NCBI GenBank assembly: GCA_002591725.1
Contig: NJAL01000003.1
Span: 267,125 to 331,124 of the forward strand
DNA from: Candidatus Didemnitutus mandela
Lineage (GTDB): Bacteria; Verrucomicrobiota; Verrucomicrobiia; Opitutales; Opitutaceae
Direction: 5' to 3'
Length of the DNA stretch: 64,000 bases
This document shows positions 28,861 through 38,077 of this stretch, in pieces. The position numbers and the translations under genes are program-made. Position 1 is the stretch's first letter, and every line of letters begins with the position of its first letter. The notes beneath the pieces are model-generated. The model was not told where the DNA came from. It made no database searches and saw only the letters and a list, made by a program, of their open reading frames with translations.

Positions 28861-31714
28861 GGTCCGGTGCTCCACACCGGACGTAGCTTGGAGCGTCGAC
28901 TCACTTTTCCGCTCCTTAACCGTAGGAGATAGGGATGTTTTTTGTCGAATGAAGCGCGACAAGGGCGGCGTCGATCGTTTTGGGAGAGTTTACCCATTGT
29001 CGTGTGGCTGGCACGGTTTTTACTACCGTGCGCCGTGGTGCCCACAAACACAAATAAAGATTTGTAGATGAGTTGCTGGGTAGTGGGTCGCGGGAATTCC
29101 CACGTGGTGGCGTCTAGGTCGGTCAGACCGGCCCCCGATCACAAAATGTTTGGTATGCACCGCTATGAGCGGTGCTTGGCCACGTGGAGGCTGAGTGCAC
29201 GGGGGCTTGGAAATCGAAGACCTTGCACGCGAAAGCGTCGCTTTGGGGGCGAGGAGTGATTCGGATCTTAGGGGCGCAAATGATCGAACAATTGCAATAG
29301 CCTGAAAATTTTCCTGATTAAGCTTCAATACAATCCCAACTGCGGCTACAGCTGCACTGGAGTCGACGGGATGCTATCTACCAAGCGCAGCGTGAAGGCT
29401 GCAGCATGGCCGGCCGCGAAACTTCCAGCCGAAAAAGCCTTTGGATAGGTTCGCTGGCTGGCCCATCAAACCTTAGCTCTCATATAAGGTTGAGATAGCG
29501 AGTCCGACCCCGTGCACCTGGATCTAGCTAGCAGAGCTGTTTTTTGAGAAAACTTTCCACGCTCTCGACCCAGCCCTGGAAAACGGCTAGCGGTGCTGGC
29601 TTTGTGAGTTTTTCGACCTTTGGCGGAGCTTGGTCGAAATGATGCTGCCGTTGGTCCAGACGCCTCCGGTTTTGGAAGTTGTAGTCCTGCTATCGGTGTC
29701 GAGGAAGAGACCGAGATTTGCTTATGGGGGAAGAGATAGAGTATTTTTGAAAGGTCTAGCGAAGATCAAATCCGGCCGGGATTTGGGAAATATTTAAGAA
29801 AAAGCCGAGTGCTTGGTAAAGCTTGAAAGCATCATAGCCAACCAAGCTGCAGGCCAGAAGCAGTAAACAGCAAAATCCAGACGATTTCGTTTCACGGTTC
29901 TCCATTTTTACTCGGTCGGAAGCACCTTTCCCAACGATCGAGATCAAAGAGGACATACGTGGTAGAAGCAGGAAACACCCGCTGTCGACGCAGTGTAGAT
30001 AGTCGCGGCCTACTGCAGCCATTTCCGTGGCGAAGCTGTGGATTGGTTTCGAGTTGCACTATCTTGTGACCTGTGGTGCGGGTAATCGGTCAGCCGCTGG
30101 CTGTTGTTGTACTAGCAGCCATGGTCAATGCACGTGCGAAGGTGACCAGAGGCGGCGATTTATGAATTCGGGTACCTTCAGAAAAATTTTCGAAAATGGC
30201 AGGTGCTCGAGTACGCTCGATTTTGTTCCGGTGGAAAAGCGCGAGCGCGATAATGCCCATCGTTTCCTTGGCGTTGCTTGACGCCATGGCTGTGTAGACC
30301 TTGAAAGTAGCGCTGGCCATTTGCAGCCTGCTGAATCAGCGATTTGGCGGTGCCAAGGTGGAATAGCTGGCTGATTACAATAGCAACAGAAAAAACACCA
30401 GGAAGACGCCGCTGAAAAAGCCAGCGATTGGCAAATTGATCTACCAGCAGCACGGCTTTTTTATAAAGACCAGCTAATGTTGCCGTGCGCGTTGGTCACC
30501 GACCGACGCAACACGTCCACCCCTCCGTGAGCTGAGGCGAGGGCTGCGCGGTAAAAAGTCCTCTGGCCAAGGTGTGGCTGGAGCTGGAAGGCAGTCAAAG
30601 CTACCAGGTGATCAAATCCTACAGGGTTGTGCCAACGAGCATGGAGAACATAATCATTGTCGATAAGTATAATTCGACCAGCTTCCCTCTGGTGTTTATA
30701 AGGCGACGGTAGTGCTAATTAACATGCTGGTTAGCATTGCGCATGGCGGCAAGGACGATAACCTGGCGATTGTTGAGAACATTTGGTCGAAAAACAAGTC
30801 GCAATTGCATTTAGTGGCACCGCGAAATCCGTTGATACATTCAAAAATCAGCAAGGTGAGCAGAACGATCAGAAAGGTGGTAATGGCACAGGAGGGGCGA
30901 GGGGGAAAAATAGTCCGGTGTGTCGGCTGGCTTAGGAGTATTTGAGCATGATTATAAAACACTAAAACACGGTCCGTCGGGAATCGACGGGCGCGGTTGA
31001 CAGCAGGTTTCGCCCATCTTATAAAATTTTGCTAAAGCTTAGCAATTTCTTGCATCCGTCTGACTGTTGTAGAGATTTTTGACCAGAGAGGGTATCACTT
31101 TGTTGGATCTTCCTTCGGCAAATTGGAGGCGAACTTGCATTTTATTCATGCTTTTGAGCCATTTGCTTCACAATCGAGACGACGCAATCGAGCAGCGTTA
31201 CCTGTTTGTGCAGGCTTCTCCGTAGCAGACCCGTAGTAGGCCTGCCAGAAAAATTATCAGCTGCTCCACAATGTTTCACGGTTTTTGGGATGCGGTGGAG
31301 TGTAAGAAAAAAGTGTCTTGATATTTTGTGTTCGAACGGTTTGACTAAGCTTTAGATGATGTGCTTCGTGATCACTTTTTCCCCTGGCGGGCTTGTATGG
31401 TATCGTGAATTTTTGTTTAATGGGCCAAATCTCCTTCGCCACAAAATTTCACTGGCAAACCGATGATATTCCGTGTTCGCTTACAGAAAAATGTAGGACT
31501 TCTATTTCTTCCCGAGCAATTTCTTGACGGAAACCATTCCGTAGAGATTACGAAGCTAGCTACAAACTGGCGAGATATTATGTTTGCAAACTATTACAAT
31601 AGTGTGGAAATATAGGTCTGGAAAGCCCGAGATCGCGAAAGCAGCGAAAAATCAAACTACGAAGAAGAATTTGACATGGCCGGGTAGCCATTGGACTCTC
31701 CAGGTCTTATTAAC
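28861..31714. other. 2.9 kb with no gene recognised
   Basis: Short frames only. A few minus-strand pieces look membrane-like (around 29756-30022 and 30696-30962, for example FLIVLLTLLIFECI), suggesting one or two decayed membrane or secreted proteins on the minus strand. I could not assign a family to either. Confidence 0.45.
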
Positions 31715-31792
31715 GGCGGTCATAGCTCAGTTGGTTAGAGCACAAGATTGTGGATCTTGGGGTCGCGGGTTCGAATCCCGTTGACCGCCCCA
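31715..31792 (+). tRNA. tRNA-His (GTG anticodon)
   Basis: Folds into a complete cloverleaf with the extra 5' G(-1) paired to C73 typical of tRNA-His: GGCGGTCA pairs with TGACCGCC. The anticodon loop reads TTGTGGA with GTG in the centre, and the T-arm contains GGTTCGAATCC. The 3' CCA (31790-31792) is encoded. Nothing in it suggests decay. Confidence 0.95.
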
Positions 31793-31809
31793 TTATTTCC
31801 GTATTCTGC

Positions 31810-32591
31810 GGATAAAATTGCTCGCCTTTAATGATCCCGATGCCTGTGGAGCCATGCTGGTGCATCAAGAGTTTTGATTCATTCGACGCACCGATTAGGG
31901 TGCTGAAGCGGATCGCTCACTTGCTCGACAAAACCAGCACCGATGCCACCGCGTTCCAGGAGATTGGCCCAGAATTCGAGCTGGAAAGGCAATTTCGACC
32001 ATGGTGCGTTTGTGACTGGCTATTGCCATCGCAAGCATGCGGCGACCGGCTTCACAAAAAAAGCGTCAAGGACGCTTCCCGCTAAACTATGGCAATGGCC
32101 GTTCTCTCGCGCTGTCTGATCGTGCCGTGCATGGGGGAATCTTAGCCTTTCGGGGAAAGGCCGCTTGTCAAAAAAAGGCTTTTTTGTCGAGATCGAACTT
32201 GCTGATGGCGGAGCCGCTGGCTACCGCATGTTTAACATGCATTTGCATCACAGTTTCCGATCTCAACGCGCTTCCCCAAGCTCGTCACCTGATGCATTAC
32301 CTTATGCTAGCAGCATGCGCATTCGGTTGGATACTTGGCTTTTCTGCCGGTTATATGGCGATTTTAACTGTCCGTGATGTCACGGCGATGTTGTTCAGAT
32401 TTTTCGAGTAAACCAACAATTACATGTTGATCCACAAAACTGGCCGCACTTCCCTGTTGGAGGCGATCGCCCGCATCCCAGATTACATATTACTAGGAAT
32501 GCGGCATCATATATGCCGAGATTTTGCTGACTTATCTGCCGGATTATCTTCCCATGTGATGGAGTTCGAGTTGAAGACAATCGACACTTGA
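31810..32591 (+). pseudogene. Endonuclease/exonuclease/phosphatase family remnant
   Basis: Plus-strand blocks keep the order of this family: APIRVLKRIAHLLDKTSTDATAFQEIG near 31890 (the DVVALQE metal motif with Val-Val changed), YGNGRSLALS near 32090, then FFVEIELADGGAAGYRMFNMHLHH near 32190 (the HL motif), a GDFN-like end near 32360, and RIPDYILLG followed by SSHVMEFELK near 32550 (the DHxPV motif with Asp changed to Ser). Frame changes and stops separate them. It starts just after tRNA-His. Confidence 0.72.
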
Positions 32592-33150
32592 AGAGTTTTA
32601 GGATTTTATTTATCGTCTTCGTTTCCTTATCTAGTGTGCGGGTGATCCGGATTTTGAAACCTTGTTTGCTACGTGCCATGCGGCGCTTGAAGCCGGGGGC
32701 GACATGCTGGAACTGGATGTGCCGTTTTCTTATCCACTTGCCAACGGATTGGTCAAGCATGACGGTGTCTCACCCGCCATAGATAATGACCGGGAATCCC
32801 AGAGCCGCTTCGAGAGCGAATGCTAGCGTTTCGATCGTCTTTTTCGCCCTTGTGGGGTCGACATCGACCATTTCAAGAAATTAACAATGTGTACGGTTCA
32901 CAGGCTGGTGGCTAGACGCTGCGATGTGTGGGGAGTTTGTTGGCTGGGGAATTTGCGTGCTGTCGATTGCGTGTCCTGCTATAGTTGGCGAGAAATTTGT
33001 GATCATCATGGTTGAGTCGAAAAAAACAGACGGCGGGGGCGAATGTAGCAGATTGCAGAGTTCCTGGCCGAAACATCCTGTTTCATTGCGGAAAAGCCGC
33101 ATGATAATTACGGTCATGCTCAAGTGTGGGCATAGCTGGCGGTGATGCCA
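32592..33150 (+). pseudogene. trpA: Tryptophan synthase alpha subunit remnant
   Basis: TrpA releases indole from indole-glycerol phosphate in the last step of tryptophan synthesis. Readable blocks on the plus strand are AGDPDFETLFATCHAALEAGGDMLELDVPFSYPLANGLV near 32640-32760, an almost intact match to the TAGDPD...GADxLELGxPFSDPxADGP motif but with the catalytic-region Asp of SDP changed to Tyr and the Gly of LGVP to Asp. A possible C-terminal AIVGEKFVIIMVE lies near 32975 (usual VVGSAxV). The TIM-barrel core between is deleted or scrambled. No trpB is visible nearby. Confidence 0.7.
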
Positions 33151-33269
33151 CCCGAAGCCAGTTTGCTGGATGAGTTGATCGCCGCGGCAGACAAGACTGC
33201 TTTACAGCCCGAAACGATCGGGTCGAAATTGCTTGATGAACGCGAATGGCGGGCGTGAAGAGTAAACCT

Positions 33270-34190
33270 TACTCCGTTTCGGCTGGCACGATGACCCGGA
33301 AACTCTTGGGCAGGACTTGAGCGGTGAACTTGGCTGGCGCCTCGAAGGGTTCGCCACCTGTGTTAATAAGGCCACCCGAATGCCGTTGGATAGTGAGTGT
33401 TGAGTGTTTTGGCGACGATTCGCTTGATTCTCGGCTCGGACAGTGTGTCCAAAAAAAGGAGCACCTCGAAAGGAAACGTTGCCAAGGCGCCAATGGATGG
33501 AATTGCGACGAGATCGAGTTAAGCCACCATCCATTTTGGGCACTTGGTGGAGGTTTGGCGTTGCTGCCATAATATTGCGCGGCATTGGCGGCGCTCAGCG
33601 TATAAGTATCCGACCCCCGACCACGGTGGTATGTGCTGCCGTCGGACTGGATACGGCAACCTTCCGATTCATATTATCGAAGGGTTAGGGCGCAGAACTG
33701 CACGTAGGTGTCGAAGCTGCGGCGCTTAAACTTATTAAACAGCTGGGGGATTAGCGTCTCGAAACCGAAATCGGTTACACAGAAAAACGGATGACCGGCT
33801 TCAAACCGATATTGATGCATTGGGATTTGTCTATGCGGAGAATTCCGAAGGCTTGAGCAACCCAGTGCGGGATGCCAAGATACCGACCGAGGATTATTGC
33901 GTGAACCGTGTGGGATAAAATCGAAAATGATGAGGCGTTTCCACGAGTGCTTGGGTAACTTCATTTATCGTGCCGTCGCTGCCGATGGCAACACAAAACT
34001 CGCAATTCCGATCGATGGGGTGCTGGGCGAGCTTGGTGGCGACCACATCAGCGTCCCAGTCGGCTTTTTGAATGAAAGCCCATCAACTCCTGTCGAGCAG
34101 GCGGCTGCTACTTGCGGCTTCCCCGGATTAAAATTTGAAGATAAAGCGAGCCTTCATAAGAGAGAAACCGGAAGCGAAAGCTAGAGAAGG
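33270..34190 (-). pseudogene. Diacylglycerol kinase (YegS/DagK family) remnant
   Basis: Minus-strand pieces match lipid kinases of this family: CVAIGSDGTINEVTQALVETP near 33980 (the GGDGTxNEV nucleotide motif with one Gly changed to Ser), FIPHGSRNNPRS in the next frame (the PxGTGND motif degraded), HWVAQAFGILR-like sequence after that, and a C-terminal NTGGEPFEAPAKFTAQVLPKSFRVIVP near 33290-33360 (the DGEP end motif). Stops and frame changes break it. It lies opposite miaA. Confidence 0.7.
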
Positions 34191-34244
34191 GACTTTGAAA
34201 AAAGAAGTTTTGCCAGCTTTAGATGAGCTGTTTCAGATCACTTT

Positions 34245-35156
34245 ATACGTGGCACGCTTCATATCCTAACTGGTTGCACGGCTGTCGGAAAGACCGAGTT
34301 GGCGTTGCGCTGGGCCGAGCCGCACGGGGCTGAGATTGTCTCCTGCGATTCGTTACTATTTTATAGGGGCATGGACATCGGCACTGCGAAGCCGACGCCG
34401 GTGGCGCTAGCACGCGTGCCGCATCGTCTCGTGGATGTGTGTGAGGTGAGCGAACGGATGGATGTTGGCCGCTACATCGAACTGGCGCGGGCGGCCGTAG
34501 ACGAGATTGTGCGATGCGGCCGGCGGGTGCTTGTGGTAGGTGGCAGTGGATTTTATCTGAAAAGTTTTTTCTCGCCAGTGATCAACGCGGTCGATGTACC
34601 GGAGGAGATTCGTGCTGAGGTGCAGCGAAAAATCGACTCGGAAGGACTTGGGGCAACAGTGCGGCATCTCGAAACTCTGAACCCGGCTGGTTTGGGAATG
34701 CTCGACCGGAAGAATCCGCGACGGGTTGCCCGAGCTCTTGAACGCTGCTTGGCGATGGGGAAACCACTGGTGGAACTGCAGCGAGCGTTTACTGCACAGG
34801 CGGTACCCTTTTCCGATTTTCAAGTCGAGCTGTGCGAGCTGACGCGCGATCCGGAGGAACTTGAGCAAAGAATCGAGACCCGTGTGCAGGAGATTTTGGC
34901 TGCAGGCCTCATCGATGAAGTGCGGGCGCTTCTTATGAGAGGGCTGCGGGAGAATCCCAGCGCAGCTCGCGCGATTGGCTATCGGGAAACGATCGATTTT
35001 CTCGACGGGCGACTGAATAAAAGCGCGTTGGCGTTGTCGATTGTACAAAACACGCGTCGCTTGGTTAAGAAGCAGCGAACGTGGTTCAAAACCCAGATAC
35101 CGTCGCACCGACAACTTGCGGCCTGCGATGCGTACGCAGAGGATCTGTTTCGTTAG
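34245..35156 (+). CDS. miaA: tRNA dimethylallyltransferase, start codon lost or non-standard
   Basis: Adds the isopentenyl group to A37 of tRNAs that read UNN codons. The protein body is intact: P-loop TGCTAVGKT, then VSCDSLLFYRGMDIGTAKPT, VPHRLVDVCEV, VLVVGGSGFYLK, the RxxRALE motif ARALERCLAMG, and a C-terminal QNTRRLVKKQRTWF. The open frame begins after TGA at 34224-34226, but no ATG, GTG, TTG or CTG precedes the P-loop in frame. Candidates are ATA at 34245, ACG at 34254 or ATC at 34263. The first standard start in frame (TTG at 34299) would cut off the P-loop. I set 34245 only as a placeholder. Either translation starts at a rare codon or the gene has just been inactivated. Confidence 0.8.
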   Translation: MRGTLHILTGCTAVGKTELALRWAEPHGAEIVSCDSLLFYRGMDIGTAKPTPVALARVPHRLVDVCEVSERMDVGRYIELARAAVDEIVRCGRRVLVVGGSGFYLKSFFSPVINAVDVPEEIRAEVQRKIDSEGLGATVRHLETLNPAGLGMLDRKNPRRVARALERCLAMGKPLVELQRAFTAQAVPFSDFQVELCELTRDPEELEQRIETRVQEILAAGLIDEVRALLMRGLRENPSAARAIGYRETIDFLDGRLNKSALALSIVQNTRRLVKKQRTWFKTQIPSHRQLAACDAYAEDLFR

Positions 35157-35182
35157 CGGCCGCCCCCGGCTCAAACTTGTAA

Positions 35183-35701
35183 TTAGTCGTAATAGTAAAG
35201 ATCGTAGCCACGCCAGAGAAACCATAGGCTGAACAGGATGGAGGCGGGTGTGTTTGTGATGATCGAATTACCGAGGGTGGAGATGAGCAGACCGACCGGT
35301 GAGTTGGCGTTGCGCAGGAAAACAATCTTAGTGCGGATATTCTCTTCGGAGAGACCGGAGGCGCGCATCTGGTCAACGCATAATTTTAGATTTTTTTCGA
35401 ACCAGCTGGGATCAAGGCAGTATTGGTAGAAAGCAAGGAAGCAACAAACCAGAAGCGCCGAGATGATGGCTGCGGTTACGCCGCTTTGAGTGCCGCGCAA
35501 CACTGAAAATAGCGGCCCGAGGCGGGCATGTTTGTAGCGGAGAAGAAAATAGAGTGCTGAAAATACAATAAAATTGGAAAGATAGCCAGCGTATGCACCA
35601 ATCTCCGGGTTGCGTGCCGGCAGACCAAGGAGGAATTCGATGTAGGTCCACACGCAGACACCGAGGCCGGCTATCGTGCCGTATTTGAATTCCGGCTTCA
35701 T
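35183..35701 (-). CDS. DUF4199-like membrane protein
   Basis: A 172-residue integral membrane protein. Hydrophobic segments lie at about 10-30, 38-58, 70-95 and 140-165, with a charged loop around 100-130 (CVDQMRASGLSEENIRTKI). The arrangement of a GTIAGLGVCVWTYIEFLLG start, a paired second segment and a helical loop fits DUF4199 proteins; function unknown. It is convergent with miaA and 26 bases from its end. No frame break is seen. Confidence 0.6.
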   Translation of the reverse strand: MKPEFKYGTIAGLGVCVWTYIEFLLGLPARNPEIGAYAGYLSNFIVFSALYFLLRYKHARLGPLFSVLRGTQSGVTAAIISALLVCCFLAFYQYCLDPSWFEKNLKLCVDQMRASGLSEENIRTKIVFLRNANSPVGLLISTLGNSIITNTPASILFSLWFLWRGYDLYYYD

Positions 35702-35719
35702 GGCGTTGAGCTGGTTGTA

Positions 35720-36296
35720 AGCAAACGAAAACGGACGAAAGTGGCCACGTGCATTGCGATGATGAGCGGTACAGGGAAAGCCGGTAGAACGCTCAGTTGT
35801 ATGACGTCAAACTAGCGTATTTGCTCATTACTATAAAGTATAAAGGGTGAGTTGGGCGGCGGTGAGAACCACAAGGAACAGCTGTGTGAAGGCCGATAGC
35901 GCTTCCAGAAATTGATCGCCCGACGGCATCCTTCAGGCGCGAATGAAAGCATGGTAAGGAGGAAAGCTCCGAGAAGTACCACGGTGTTGTTCTAGCTGGC
36001 CGAAACAGCGAACTTGCACGGCAATACCCTGGTGCGATATCAAGCAGAAGGTGGATGCCGACGACCTTGGGTAGGTACAGAAGCGTTGAGGGCGCTTAGG
36101 TCGGGTGTGTGGATCCCGAGTTCGCACTGTGTCGATGGGGCGGTAAGTGAAAAACAGAAAGGCCATCAGTGCGCAAACGAAGCTGCGAAGGATAGCGAGC
36201 GGAGTACACGGGAGTGCGTTAGGTTGACCTAGAAAAAAGACGCCAAGAAACCAGATCCAGATCGAGAGGCGGATTGACGACCGGTGTCGTGCTCAT
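35720..36296 (-). pseudogene. Unidentified membrane-protein remnant
   Basis: Minus-strand translation from an ATG at 36296 (MSTTPVVNPPLDLDLVSW) passes through several frames with membrane-like pieces (VCALMAFLFFTYRPID, LLGAFLLTMLSFAPEG). I do not recognise the family. It lies directly upstream of the DUF4199 gene on the same strand, so the two may have formed an operon. Confidence 0.35.
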
Positions 36297-36316
36297 GGAA
36301 AACAAGGATAAAAAAC

Positions 36317-37840
36317 TTATTCCGGCGGGAGAGCAACAAGGGGAAGACTGCGACCTAATGGTAGGCTGACGTGGTAGCGCTGGAGCAAGCTGCCTTCGAG
36401 GCGGTGCAGCACAGTGTAAGATTTGCGCAGGGAAACCTTAGCTTGGAGTTCCGAGAGGCGGGCCGTCTCGAGATCGGTCTGGGCTTGGAGCACTTCGCGG
36501 CTCGTTGCGAGACCAGCGTCAAATTTCGCCTTTTGCAGCTCGTATTTTTTCCCCGCGAGCTCAGTGACGGTGCTGGAAATTTTTACGCTTTTGGTGTTGG
36601 TCTCGATGGTGCGGATGACGCTACGGACTTTTGTTTTGATGCTCTGCTCGATTCGTCTGATCGAGAGTTTCTGCTGGGTGAGTTTGGCGAGGCTCTGACG
36701 GTATCGGGCTTTCGTCTCGATACAGCCCCAGGGGTAGGTGAGCAAGGCGTCAATCTGCCAGGGGATATTCTTGCCTTTGACATAGGCGTTGTTATGTGAA
36801 GCTCTAGGGGGGTTGGAGTGACTACTGAAATCGGCGGCTAAGCCAACGCTTAAATTGGGCTTGTTGGTGTTCTTGGCAGTGACGACATTTAGCTTAGCTT
36901 GCTCCAGCTTGGCTCTGGCGGCGAGATAATCGGGCTGGTTGCGAAGTGCTTGCTCGAAGGAGGAAGCGAAAAACGGCAGGGCGGAGTCAGTTTCCTTATC
37001 CTTAAAGGCAGGTACGTCGAGCGGCGTGTCGAGCTCTAAGCGGCCAGTGATAGTGAGGAGGGCATCCTGTCCGTTTTTTACCGTAGCGTTGTCTAGGACG
37101 ATCTGGCGGCGGGCTCTTTCGAGGCCAACTTTGGCTGTGAGCACATCAAGATCGGTGGCGACGCCGGTGGTTAGTTTTGCGATGGCTTCGTTGTAAAGGC
37201 GTTTTGCGAGCATGAACGAGGTGTTGTGCACGTTGAGCTGTTCGCTCACGTAGACGAGGGAGTAGTAGGCGTTTTCGGTCAATTGGATTACATCCATCAC
37301 GCTAGCCTCGTAGGTGAGCTTTGCGGCGTCATAGCCGAATTTGGCGCGATTTATGGCTGCGCGGTTTGCCGTGGTGCCGAAGCCTTGGAGGAGTTTCTGG
37401 CGGACGCTGACAGTGACGTTAGCGTTATAATTAGGCGCGACGGTGGCGTCGCTGGCGAGCTTGCTTTTTAAGGCGACGGTGGTGCCGGTATAGAGTTCAT
37501 GGCTGAGGCTTAACGTGGTGTCGCTACTGCTACTGTGAACGTTGTGGCGACGATCTCGGGAATGGCTTTGGTTTCTGCGGGAGGTCGTCAGCTTGAAGAC
37601 GGGCTTGTAGCGGCTGCAAGCGATATCAATTGAATCCTTTGCGATTTGCGGATTGTAATAATCAATCTTGATTCTGAAATTATGCTGCAGAGCCTGGTTA
37701 ATGCATTCCTGAAGGGTTAGCTCGGGGCCGGCTGGTGGCAGTTTTGGGTCGGGCGGGACGCTTTGGGCGCCGAGCGACAGGTTGATGAGGCTGGCTCCGA
37801 TAGCCAGAGACTTAAGAAATAGAAATGGGCGGGAAACCAT
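36317..37840 (-). CDS. TolC-family outer-membrane efflux protein
   Basis: A 507-residue outer-membrane channel subunit of tripartite exporters. It has an N-terminal signal peptide (about 1-25, ending LSLGAQ), then the family's LTLQECINQALQHNFRI opening helix. Two long helical repeats follow with typical pairs: LLQGFGTTANRA and NAYYSLVYVSEQLNV in the first half, ALRNQPDYLAARAKLEQAKLNV and FDAGLATSREVLQAQTDLE in the second. The second half ends with short helices and no truncation. No matching membrane-fusion protein or pump is in the window. The start is the ATG at 37840, with three 11-bp direct repeats lying 21-53 bases upstream. Confidence 0.85.
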   Translation of the reverse strand: MVSRPFLFLKSLAIGASLINLSLGAQSVPPDPKLPPAGPELTLQECINQALQHNFRIKIDYYNPQIAKDSIDIACSRYKPVFKLTTSRRNQSHSRDRRHNVHSSSSDTTLSLSHELYTGTTVALKSKLASDATVAPNYNANVTVSVRQKLLQGFGTTANRAAINRAKFGYDAAKLTYEASVMDVIQLTENAYYSLVYVSEQLNVHNTSFMLAKRLYNEAIAKLTTGVATDLDVLTAKVGLERARRQIVLDNATVKNGQDALLTITGRLELDTPLDVPAFKDKETDSALPFFASSFEQALRNQPDYLAARAKLEQAKLNVVTAKNTNKPNLSVGLAADFSSHSNPPRASHNNAYVKGKNIPWQIDALLTYPWGCIETKARYRQSLAKLTQQKLSIRRIEQSIKTKVRSVIRTIETNTKSVKISSTVTELAGKKYELQKAKFDAGLATSREVLQAQTDLETARLSELQAKVSLRKSYTVLHRLEGSLLQRYHVSLPLGRSLPLVALPPE

Positions 37841-37860
37841 GGGCCGGGGAAAGGGAAAGT

Positions 37861-37893
37861 ATTAACATTAAATTAACATTAAATTAACATTAA
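37861..37893. repeat. 11-bp tandem repeat (3 perfect copies) upstream of the tolC-like gene
   Basis: The unit ATTAACATTAA occurs three times head to tail, exactly within the region where the promoter or leader of the downstream minus-strand outer-membrane gene should lie. Copy-number change would alter promoter spacing. Confidence 0.95.
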
Positions 37894-37979
37894 GAGACTG
37901 GCAGAAGGCAAGGAAAAGACCGAAAAAATTGAGACTTTTGCGATGGGTTGCACGAACTCGGGACTTGGAACTCGGAGCT

Positions 37980-38077
37980 TATGGGAATCTATTATTCTAT
38001 TAGCGCCCAAAATGTAGCCGGCCGGCCGTATGGGAATCTATTATTCTATTAGCGCCCAAAATGTAGCCGGCCGGCCG
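37980..38077. repeat. 49-bp perfect tandem duplication overlapping the foldase 3' end
   Basis: Copies at 37980-38028 and 38029-38077 are identical and each ends in a GGCCGGCC-rich block. The foldase reading frame runs through the upper copy and stops inside the lower one. Because 49 is not a multiple of three, the two copies are read in different frames. Confidence 0.95.

Noticed and set aside
34407..35225. 272-codon open frame on the minus strand
   Set aside because: Antisense of miaA; the miaA frame has all expected motifs.
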